Positions 1 through 5,985 of a DNA stretch of 25,350 nucleotides are shown piece after piece (position 1 is the stretch's first letter; each line of letters opens with the position of its first letter). A program made the position numbers and the translations under genes. Source of the DNA: DASYAE01 sp036501535 (lineage in GTDB: Bacteria; Actinomycetota; Actinomycetes; Streptomycetales; Catenulisporaceae). The stretch lies in contig DASYAE010000088.1 of NCBI GenBank assembly GCA_036501535.1, positions 1 to 25,350 of the forward strand. Direction: 5' to 3'. The notes under the pieces were generated by a model. That model worked only from the letters and a program-made list of their open reading frames with translations. It was not told where the DNA came from and made no database searches.

Positions 1-89
1 GCCCTGCGGCCCCTCGCGGAACCGCTGTCAACCGGTAGACCCCCGACCAAGCGGGCTGTGAAGTTGTCCAACTCCGGCCGCCTCCACGT

Positions 90-117
90 TTGTCCGGTGG
101 GGAGCGGCTGCTAGACT
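90..117 (+). promoter_or_regulatory. Probable sigma-70-type promoter of the GntR gene
   Basis: A -35-like TTGTCC (90-95) and a -10-like TAGACT (112-117) are separated by 16 bp. The predicted transcription start falls around 123-125, inside the palindrome that follows, so a bound repressor would block the start site. Bases 1-89 show no supportable gene; short open stretches there could be the tail of an upstream gene but nothing identifies it. Confidence 0.55.
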
Positions 118-120
118 CAG

Positions 121-160
121 CGTATACGAAGCTTCGTATACGCACAACCCTTCGTATACG
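121..160. promoter_or_regulatory. Operator cluster: palindrome plus third half-site
   Basis: Positions 121-142 form a perfect 22-bp palindrome with arms CGTATACGAAG and CTTCGTATACG. A third copy of TTCGTATACG lies at 151-160. The core CGTATACG, itself palindromic, therefore occurs three times in 40 bp. The cluster lies over the predicted transcription start and 47 bp before the GntR start codon. GntR-family proteins bind short palindromes as dimers, so autoregulation by the next gene is the simplest reading. Confidence 0.75.
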
Positions 161-207
161 ATGATTTTGGCGCCACACGGCGCACCGAGCCGAGAGGATC
201 GAGTCCC

Positions 208-876
208 ATGTCAGAGCCGACCTACGTCACCATCGCGGGCCACTACGCTCGCCGAATCCGCAACGGAGAGCTCGCGGCCGGCACCCAGTTGCCGAGCCTC
301 TCCGAGATGGTCGAGCGTCACGCGGTGTCGGACATCGTCGCGAGGAAGGTCATCGAGCTACTTCAGAGCCAGGGCCTCGTTCGTTCCGTCCGCCGTCGTG
401 GCAACTTCGTCGCGGACCGTCCGAATCTGATCCGCGTGTCCCCGGAACGTCAGAAGGAGTCGGCTGAGGCTTCCTTCAGCAACGAGTCCGATCGAGAAGT
501 GGCTGTCGATCGTGACACAGAGCAGATGGCCGCGACCGAGGAACTGGCGACAGCTTTTGGTCTCGCAGTCGGCGACATGCTCACACACGTTGTGACCCGT
601 GCCAGCGAAGATCGTCAGCCGATCTCGATCTCGGACACATACCAGCCCATTGGAGTTTCGGGCATCTCTGACGCTACCTATTTGGAAGAGACCATCGCCG
701 ACCGACTTCCGGTGTCAGCGCACGCTGAGTGGCTGCGCACGACGCCGGGCGACCTCGTCAAGTTGGTCCACCAGCGCTTCCTTGCCGCTGACGGGCGGCT
801 CATTATGCTGTCCGACGTGTCCTACCCCCAGGGCCGCTATGACGCGTTCCTATTCCGCATGGACCTCAGAAGCTAG
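208..876 (+). CDS. GntR-family transcriptional regulator with UTRA domain
   Basis: This 222-residue protein has the two-part layout of the HutC/UTRA branch of GntR regulators. Residues about 5-70 form the winged HTH, with the family pattern GTQLPSLSEM, then VARKVIELLQSQGLV, then RRRGNFVA in the wing. Residues about 85-222 resemble a UTRA ligand-binding domain (ISISDTYQPIGV, then a C-terminal strand with SDVSYPQGRYDAF). The ATG at 208 follows a GAGAGGA ribosome site at 192-198. A palindromic operator overlaps the promoter, so autorepression is likely. The facing methyltransferase gene ends tail to tail with it and the two may form one accessory unit. The ligand is unknown. The region is less GC-rich than the genes to the right, which suggests transfer. 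Confidence 0.88.
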   Translation: MSEPTYVTIAGHYARRIRNGELAAGTQLPSLSEMVERHAVSDIVARKVIELLQSQGLVRSVRRRGNFVADRPNLIRVSPERQKESAEASFSNESDREVAVDRDTEQMAATEELATAFGLAVGDMLTHVVTRASEDRQPISISDTYQPIGVSGISDATYLEETIADRLPVSAHAEWLRTTPGDLVKLVHQRFLAADGRLIMLSDVSYPQGRYDAFLFRMDLRS

Positions 877-893
877 TCTCCCGCAGAAATGAC

Positions 894-932
894 GATGGGC
901 GGCCACCGATTACGTGACCGCCCTCGCCCATC
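894..932. terminator. Bidirectional terminator between convergent genes
   Basis: The arms GATGGGCG (894-901) and CGCCCATC (925-932) pair perfectly across a 23-nt loop that can itself fold partly. It lies in the 71-bp gap between the stops of the GntR and methyltransferase genes. A T-containing tract follows on the + strand and a short one on the - strand. Confidence 0.6.
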
Positions 933-947
933 TATTCTATCTGCCTA

Positions 948-1781
948 TTACTGTCGGACCCAGCCTTGGGCGTCGTCTCCCATATTCCACCACGAGACGA
1001 AGTTCGGGTCGGCGGACTTCAGTTCCCAGTGCGCTGCCAGCGCGTCAAAGAATGCGTCGTCACCGGTCTTACCGCCCTTCGGTTCGCCAATATAGATAAG
1101 CTGTTCACCGCCCGATGACTCGAACGAGGCGAGCACATCCGACGCCATTGTGTTGCCCCACCCAGGCGGCCAGCAGAGAAAAAGCACGTGATCCGCCCGG
1201 CCATCGAAGCCGAGCCCGTCAACGGCTGTTACGGGATACCAGACATCGGTCTGTCCGGCGCTCTGTGGGAACGAAATGTTCTCGACCTTATCTGGCGGCT
1301 CCAGTTCATACGCTTCGACTGTCAGACCCGCCATAGACAGCTGACTCGCCCAGTACCCGCGACCCGCTCCGACCTCGATAAGCGATCGGCCGCCGCAAAA
1401 GTGAGTCACCCACTCGATCGTCTCGGGCGACGGGATCGCATAGGCGTATGCAGCTTGCAGAATGGTCGCCGCGTAGGCGAGTTGGGCGCTGCCCTCGGGC
1501 GAGCCATTGTTCACCACGCGACGCCCCTCGTGATCGGATACGGACGGCGCAACGATGTCCCAATACGGGTTCGTGCTCGAATTGTGGTCATCAGTCATGT
1601 AGTGCAGCAACCGCAGGTCGAACGCGCCGTCTGCCTGACTGTCTCTGGATCCCGGCAGCCTCGATGCCGTCCTGAGATAGTCCGCGATCTTCGGGTATGC
1701 GGCGCTGAGTGCTTGGTCGTCGCTCAGGAACACGGACAGTTGATCACGGCGCTCCGCCGTTAGCGCTGGTAGCTGTTCCAC
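948..1781 (-). CDS. SAM-dependent methyltransferase-like protein
   Basis: This 277-residue protein carries a clear class I SAM-binding motif I, EVGAGRGYW (136-144), followed by the acidic end of strand 2 (AYELEPP, 157-163). At the place of motif IV it has LFLCWPP (200-206), which recalls but does not equal the (D/N)PPY motif of amino-group methyltransferases. The first 120 residues are helical-looking and match nothing I recognise. The GTG start at 1781 follows a purine-rich GATGAGAGAG. It converges on the GntR gene and its upstream side is a long gap with repeats. The substrate cannot be told from the sequence: nucleic acid, protein and small molecule are all possible. Confidence 0.7.
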   Translation of the reverse strand: MEQLPALTAERRDQLSVFLSDDQALSAAYPKIADYLRTASRLPGSRDSQADGAFDLRLLHYMTDDHNSSTNPYWDIVAPSVSDHEGRRVVNNGSPEGSAQLAYAATILQAAYAYAIPSPETIEWVTHFCGGRSLIEVGAGRGYWASQLSMAGLTVEAYELEPPDKVENISFPQSAGQTDVWYPVTAVDGLGFDGRADHVLFLCWPPGWGNTMASDVLASFESSGGEQLIYIGEPKGGKTGDDAFFDALAAHWELKSADPNFVSWWNMGDDAQGWVRQ

Positions 1782-2227
1782 GTAGCCGACTCTCTCATCC
1801 GACTTTCAGAAGTTGTTGGCTAGCCGCCACGCAGCCGGGTCACGAGACGTGGCACGTCGCGTCCATCACGATCCGGCACCTGCCTGTCACAAGTGTCACA
1901 ATCTTGTGGAGCCGCAGTTCAGTGCCCATTTTCGGTTGTGACAGTCCTACGCGATCTTGTCACAAGTGTCACAACGCGACGTCCCTACTGCTCAGGACAC
2001 GCGTCGCCATGCGGCACTCGCACACGTCTACCACGAGCGCCATTCAATGGAGAACCGGCAGACGCTCGGGCCGTCTCTGGGCCGCCGGACGCCAGCCAAC
2101 AGCACCCAACGTTGACCAATGGTGACAGGAAAACCACAGGTCATGAGCCATGCGCAACCGAAGCGCGCAGGTAAAAAGCACGTGCATACACTTCTACGAC
2201 ATCTAGTCAAAGCTCTGGTTTATGGTC
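1782..2227. other. Gene-poor intergenic region
   Basis: About 450 bp hold no convincing protein gene. The open frames lack codon bias and ribosome sites. Composition is visibly less GC-rich than the genes further right. The stretch contains the TGTCACAA motif cluster at 1885-1974. It also contains an 18-codon open frame (ATG 2150, stop 2204-2206, encoding MRNRSAQVKSTCIHFYDI) just before the strong terminator at 2228. Whether that frame is translated, or the interval makes a small RNA, cannot be judged here. Confidence 0.5.
1885..1974. repeat. Five-copy TGTCACAA motif cluster (iteron- or operator-like)
   Basis: The 17-mer TGTCACAAGTGTCACAA occurs exactly at 1885-1901 and at 1958-1974, starts 73 bp apart. 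Each copy is two TGTCACAA units at a 9-bp period. A fifth unit lies inverted (TTGTGACA) at 1936-1943. Evenly phased 8-bp units suggest cooperative binding of a protein. The cluster lies about 100 bp upstream of the methyltransferase start, so it could be that gene's operator. It also resembles a short iteron array, but no replication gene is nearby. Confidence 0.7.
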
Positions 2228-2264
2228 GGGCGCCGCTCCCCGCGTGGGGGCGGCGCCCTTCTTT
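2228..2264 (+). terminator. Strong rho-independent terminator
   Basis: GGGCGCCGC (2228-2236) pairs with GCGGCGCCC (2250-2258), extended inward by a CCCC/GGGG stem around a small loop. TTCTTT follows at 2259-2264. The T tract orients it to the + strand, yet no + strand gene precedes it. On the - strand the same hairpin lies about 40 nt after the stop of the AAA gene and may also end that transcript. Confidence 0.8.
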
Positions 2265-2303
2265 CCGCGTCACAGGAAGTCCCGCCCGACGATACGCGAC
2301 CGG

Positions 2304-3752
2304 TCAGATCCAGGGCCGCACCAGATCATCCGGCCCGAAGACGGCGTCGACGTGCTCGGCGCTGCAGCCCGAGCGGCTCACCGCGAGCAGCGGAACCGGC
2401 TGCGTGGTCACGCGATCGCGGTGGCGCTGGAGCGCGGCCAGGTCGTGGGCATCGAACGGTGCGTTCTCCAGCCACTTGACCGACCCGAGGAACAGCAGCT
2501 CTTTCGCTATCGGCTCCTTGTCCGCGCCGACGATGTCGATCTCCACGTCGTTGCTGCGGGTCCAATACCCGCCGACTGCGGGCGCGGCGGGAATGCCGTG
2601 GTCGGGCAGCAGGCGCATGAGTGACTCCCGTACCAGCGGCTCGATGGCACGGCCCCGCCAGGCCGTCCAGCCTCGCCTGATCCGCTCCAGCGTCAGATCC
2701 GAGCGCATGCGGTCGATCTCGGCCAGGTGCGATCCCAGGAAGGCGAAGTAGAAACGCAGGTAAGGGTCGGTGATCCGATAGCGCCGCTCTTTCGACGGCG
2801 TGAGCGAGACCGGCAGTTCGCCGACGACGATCCGCTTGCCGATGAGCAGCTCCATGGCACGCGTGAGCGTCGAGTGGGCGATACCACCGGCGGCTCGGGC
2901 GATGTTCGTGAAGGTCCGCTCACCGCTCCCGATCGCCCCGAGCACCGCACGGGCCTGAGCCTGGTCCGGGAACTCCGCGGCCAGGGAAAGCTGTGCCGTG
3001 GCGATCAGCGGGCTGACCGGCTCTGCGAGCTCGTGCTCCAGGAAGGACCAGAGGTCCTCTCCGCGTCGCCATCGCGCGCACACGATCGGCAGTCCGCCGG
3101 TGACCAGCTCCGCATCGAACGCGTCCGCCGCGCCCAAGCCCGTCATCGCGGCGACGTCGCCGACGTTCAACGGCCCGATCGGCATCTCGATGCCGCGCTG
3201 ATGAAACGGACGGCCATAGGACGCGAGGGCCTTCATCATCGACAGGTCGGAGCCGATCAGCAGAAGGAGGACGGGCTTACGTGAGAGCTCACGGTCCCAC
3301 GCACGCTGCAGCGCACTCTCGAACGACCCGGCCTGGTCCATCAGGTAGGGAACCTCGTCGAGAATCACGACGCTGGCCTGGTCGTCCGGAAGGATACCGG
3401 CGAGCTGTCGCAGCGCCGCCGCCCAGTTCCCGGGCGCCGCCTCCGTGAACAGCTCGGCTTCAGGCAGCGACGACACTGCCACGTCCCGCGCGAACTCGAC
3501 CAGAGGGTCGTCGCCGAACCCGATTTCCGCGGTGTGGAAGACATAGGGCACATCGCTGCGTCGGACGAACTCCTCGACCAGTGCGGATTTCCCGATCCGA
3601 CGCCGGCCCCGCAGGATCAGGCATCGCCCCGGCTGCGAGGAACCCGTCGCGCTCCGGACCTCACCCAGCGCACGATCAAGGACGGCAAGCTCACGACGCC
3701 GGCCCACGAACTCCACCACGAGGCGACTCCACGACTCCATACGTGCGGTCAA
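2304..3752 (-). CDS. Archaeal-type AAA ATPase with DUF234-like C-terminus
   Basis: A 482-residue P-loop ATPase of the family first defined in archaea (ATPase_2 plus DUF234). It begins with the usual FVGRRREL (15-22). Walker A is GRRRIGKS (49-56) and Walker B is VVILDEVPYL near residues 128-137. A winged-helix-like part (about 285-335) and the RYRITDPYLRFYFAFL segment follow. The C-terminus looks like a PD-(D/E)XK fold (DVEIDIVG, then FLGSVKW), but the expected acidic residue before xK is Ser, so nuclease activity is doubtful. The start is unclear: TTG 3752, ATG 3740, or the in-frame GTG 3719, which has a GTGGAG ribosome site and gives the usual family N-terminus. The cellular role of this family is not well established. 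Confidence 0.85.
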   Translation of the reverse strand: MTARMESWSRLVVEFVGRRRELAVLDRALGEVRSATGSSQPGRCLILRGRRRIGKSALVEEFVRRSDVPYVFHTAEIGFGDDPLVEFARDVAVSSLPEAELFTEAAPGNWAAALRQLAGILPDDQASVVILDEVPYLMDQAGSFESALQRAWDRELSRKPVLLLLIGSDLSMMKALASYGRPFHQRGIEMPIGPLNVGDVAAMTGLGAADAFDAELVTGGLPIVCARWRRGEDLWSFLEHELAEPVSPLIATAQLSLAAEFPDQAQARAVLGAIGSGERTFTNIARAAGGIAHSTLTRAMELLIGKRIVVGELPVSLTPSKERRYRITDPYLRFYFAFLGSHLAEIDRMRSDLTLERIRRGWTAWRGRAIEPLVRESLMRLLPDHGIPAAPAVGGYWTRSNDVEIDIVGADKEPIAKELLFLGSVKWLENAPFDAHDLAALQRHRDRVTTQPVPLLAVSRSGCSAEHVDAVFGPDDLVRPWI

Positions 3753-3791
3753 GATAGTATCGCTAGAGATACTATCTCCAGCGAGAGTATC
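3752..3791. promoter_or_regulatory. Inverted-repeat operator/promoter of the AAA gene
   Basis: AGATAGTATC (3752-3761) and GATACTATCT (3768-3777) form a perfect 10-bp inverted repeat with a 6-bp spacer. A degenerate third half-site, GAGAGTATC, lies at 3783-3791. It abuts the start of the AAA gene. Read on the - strand, TACTAT could be a -10 box lying only a few bases before the possible starts, which would give a leaderless or nearly leaderless message. Confidence 0.65.
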
Positions 3792-3797
3792 AGGACG

Positions 3798-3813
3798 GCC
3801 CGGCGTGCCGGGC
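3798..3813 (-). terminator. Hairpin after the SDR gene
   Basis: GCCCGGC (3798-3804) pairs with GCCGGGC (3807-3813). It lies about 30 nt after the stop of the SDR gene and before the promoter of the next - strand gene, where a terminator is expected. There is no T tract, which is common for actinomycete terminators. Confidence 0.45.
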
Positions 3814-3841
3814 TGATCACCCGGGTCAGAACGACGAGACC

Positions 3842-4795
3842 TCAGGACCCGGGGCGCAATGAAGCGGCGATCGTGTCGTGGAAGGCGAGGTCGAGATCGC
3901 CGCCGGTGACGCCGAGTTCGGTGCGGCAGATCGATTCGTCCAGGAACAGTTCGGAGAGCAGCAGGTCGGGCAGCCAGCGTGGGGTGAGGCCCGGTTCGCG
4001 GCCGGTCAGGCGGTAGCGCGGGGCGGTGCTGCGCAGCGCGGGGCGCGCCACGGCGGACGGGAGGCGGTGCACGGCGGGCTCGCGGCGGCCGGCTGCGGCG
4101 GCCAGGTTCGCGATCAGGTCGCGCCAGGCGAGGTTCGTGTCAGCCACGGGGAACCGGCCTCCTGCCGCGCGCTCGAGGGCGCCCGCGGCGGCCTGGCCGA
4201 TGGTCACCGCCGCGGCGACCGCTGTGCCGCCTGCCGGGGCGAGCAACGGGAGCCGCGATCTCAGCCACGGGACCACGGGTGCCCACAGCGGGCGGCGGCC
4301 CTCGGCAGAGCCGAAGACGAACGGGATCTCGAGCACCGCCACGGTGGGCAGATCGTCAGTCTGCTGTGTCGCGAGCTGCGATTGGCTCACCCTGCTGCGG
4401 ATGTAGGGATGCCGCTCGGCCAGACGCCATTGCGGATGGGAGCGATCCAGCGTGCTGAAGTACGAGCCGCACACCACCACGCTGCGGCACCCGGCCCGCC
4501 GGGCGGCCGGGAGCAGCCGGCGCAGCGGTTCCACGTTGCCCTCGAGGAAGTACTGTTCCGCGGGAGCGCGGGGCACGTGTTGATCGTCGACGCCTGCGGC
4601 GAAGGCCACGCCGTCGAAACCGTCGAGCAGTTCGGACCAAGCGTCCTCGGACGCCTGCTGGACGTCGCAGACGATCGTCGCGCTTCCCGGCGCCGCCCGG
4701 CGGGCCAGTGCCCGTGCTTCGTGGCCGCGTTTCGTCAGCTCCGCGATGATGTGCTGGCCGAGCAGACCGGTGCCACCGATGACGAGAACACGCAT
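3842..4795 (-). CDS. NAD(P)-binding SDR (NAD-dependent epimerase/dehydratase-like)
   Basis: A 317-residue extended SDR protein. The N-terminus MRVLVIGGTGLLGQHI gives strand 1 and the GxxGxxG dinucleotide loop. VVVCGSYF supplies the catalytic-serine strand. The expected YxxxK reads YIRSR, so Lys is replaced by Arg, which makes classical epimerase or reductase catalysis uncertain. The ATG at 4795 is preferred because the Rossmann strand begins there and GGTGGGTGG precedes it; the longer frame to 4888 would add 31 unlikely residues. It is divergent from the MoxR gene across about 125 bp that must hold both promoters, though no clear -35/-10 pair was seen. The substrate is unknown. Confidence 0.85.
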   Translation of the reverse strand: MRVLVIGGTGLLGQHIIAELTKRGHEARALARRAAPGSATIVCDVQQASEDAWSELLDGFDGVAFAAGVDDQHVPRAPAEQYFLEGNVEPLRRLLPAARRAGCRSVVVCGSYFSTLDRSHPQWRLAERHPYIRSRVSQSQLATQQTDDLPTVAVLEIPFVFGSAEGRRPLWAPVVPWLRSRLPLLAPAGGTAVAAAVTIGQAAAGALERAAGGRFPVADTNLAWRDLIANLAAAAGRREPAVHRLPSAVARPALRSTAPRYRLTGREPGLTPRWLPDLLLSELFLDESICRTELGVTGGDLDLAFHDTIAASLRPGS

Positions 4796-4920
4796 CACCA
4801 CCCACCCACCATCGCAGAGGTCAGATTGCGCGGCAAGGGCCGCCCGGGGGTAAACCGGATGACAGCGGTCGGCCTCTGCCAGCACCATTGACCTCGAGAC
4901 GCATCACACACGGGAGATCA

Positions 4921-5982
4921 ATGCAGGCCTCTTTAACGGTCACGCCGGCGCAGCTGCCTGAGCTGCTGCTCAATGTGGCGACCGTCCGACCGGTGTTCCT
5001 CTGGGGCGCGCCGGGGATCGGCAAGTCAAGCCTCGTACGCGCCTTCGCGGAGAGCCTGGGCATGGACTGCGTGTCCCTGCTCGGCACCCAGCTCGCGCCC
5101 GAGGACCTCATCGGCGTGCCGCAGATCGTGGACGGGCGCAGCCGCTTCTGCCCGCCGGAGTCCATCGCGCGCGACGAGCCGTACTGCCTTTTCCTCGACG
5201 AGCTGAACGCCGCGTCGCCGGATGTGCAGAAGGCCTTCTACTCGCTCATCCTCGACCGGCGGATCGGCTCCTACTCGCTTCCTCAGGGCTCTGTCGTCAT
5301 CGGGGCGGGCAACCGGGCCACCGACAACGCCCTGGCGCGGCCGATGGCCAGTGCCCTGATCAACCGGCTGATCCACGTGCATCTGCGGGCCAGCGCCGTC
5401 GACCGGTTCACCTGGGCCGCCGGGGCCGGCATCCACCCCTGGGTCATGGACTACCTCACCGAGCGGCCCGACCAGCTGTGGGCGCAGCCGCCGAAGACCG
5501 AGGAGCCGTTCAGCACCCCGCGCTCGTGGCACATGCTCTCCGACGCCCTGCACTCGTGGGGCGGCGCGCCGGACGAGGAGGTTCTGGCGATCCTGGCGCA
5601 GGGCGCGCTGACGACCTCGCACGCGGCCGGCTTCTGCGGCTACATCAAGATCGTGCGCAACTCCTTCGGGTTCGAGGCCGTCCTCAAGGGCGACGCCTCC
5701 TGGCCGCGCCGGCCTCAGGACCGCGATCTGCTGTACTACCTCGCCGAGGCCTTCCGCGCCCGGCTCATCAAGGAGCTGCCGGCCAGCAAGGAGCACGGCT
5801 CCGCCTCGGCCAGGAGGCTCGCGTTCCGGGCCAAGGCGCTGCTCGTCGAGCTGGCCGAGATCTCGCTGGAAATCGCGCAGACCGTCATCGCCGACGACGA
5901 GGACGGCGTCCCGGTGCTGCCGAGCTGGTTCCTCGTCGAGGCGGCGCGCGACCTGCCCCGCCTCGTCGCCGCCCGGGCCTGA
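4921..5982 (+). CDS. MoxR-type AAA+ ATPase
   Basis: A 353-residue AAA+ protein of the MoxR/dynein-related group. Walker A is GAPGIGKSS, Walker B is CLFLDELNAA, and sensor 1 is VVIGAGNRA. The ALINRLIHVHL segment that follows is typical of the lid-proximal part. MoxR ATPases act as chaperone-like partners of von Willebrand A (vWA) proteins, and the next gene encodes such a protein 3 bp downstream, so the two almost certainly form one operon and complex. The start at ATG 4921 has a GGGAGA ribosome site (4911-4916); the longer frame from 4888 lacks one. What the complex remodels is unknown. Tail-to-tail placement with an AAA/HerA operon raises the possibility of a shared role. Confidence 0.9.
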   Translation: MQASLTVTPAQLPELLLNVATVRPVFLWGAPGIGKSSLVRAFAESLGMDCVSLLGTQLAPEDLIGVPQIVDGRSRFCPPESIARDEPYCLFLDELNAASPDVQKAFYSLILDRRIGSYSLPQGSVVIGAGNRATDNALARPMASALINRLIHVHLRASAVDRFTWAAGAGIHPWVMDYLTERPDQLWAQPPKTEEPFSTPRSWHMLSDALHSWGGAPDEEVLAILAQGALTTSHAAGFCGYIKIVRNSFGFEAVLKGDASWPRRPQDRDLLYYLAEAFRARLIKELPASKEHGSASARRLAFRAKALLVELAEISLEIAQTVIADDEDGVPVLPSWFLVEAARDLPRLVAARA

Positions 5983-5985
5983 GCC

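Noticed and set aside
1709..2125. 138-codon + strand frame in the gene-poor gap
   Set aside because: Covers the repeat cluster, shows no codon bias and begins inside the methyltransferase gene.
2119..2751. 210-codon + strand frame across the terminator
   Set aside because: It passes through a strong terminator and then lies opposite the conserved part of the AAA gene.
4817..4895. GAGGTCA / TGACCTC inverted pair between the SDR and MoxR genes
   Set aside because: The 7-bp arms are 65 bp apart, a distance at which chance matches are common; no further support.
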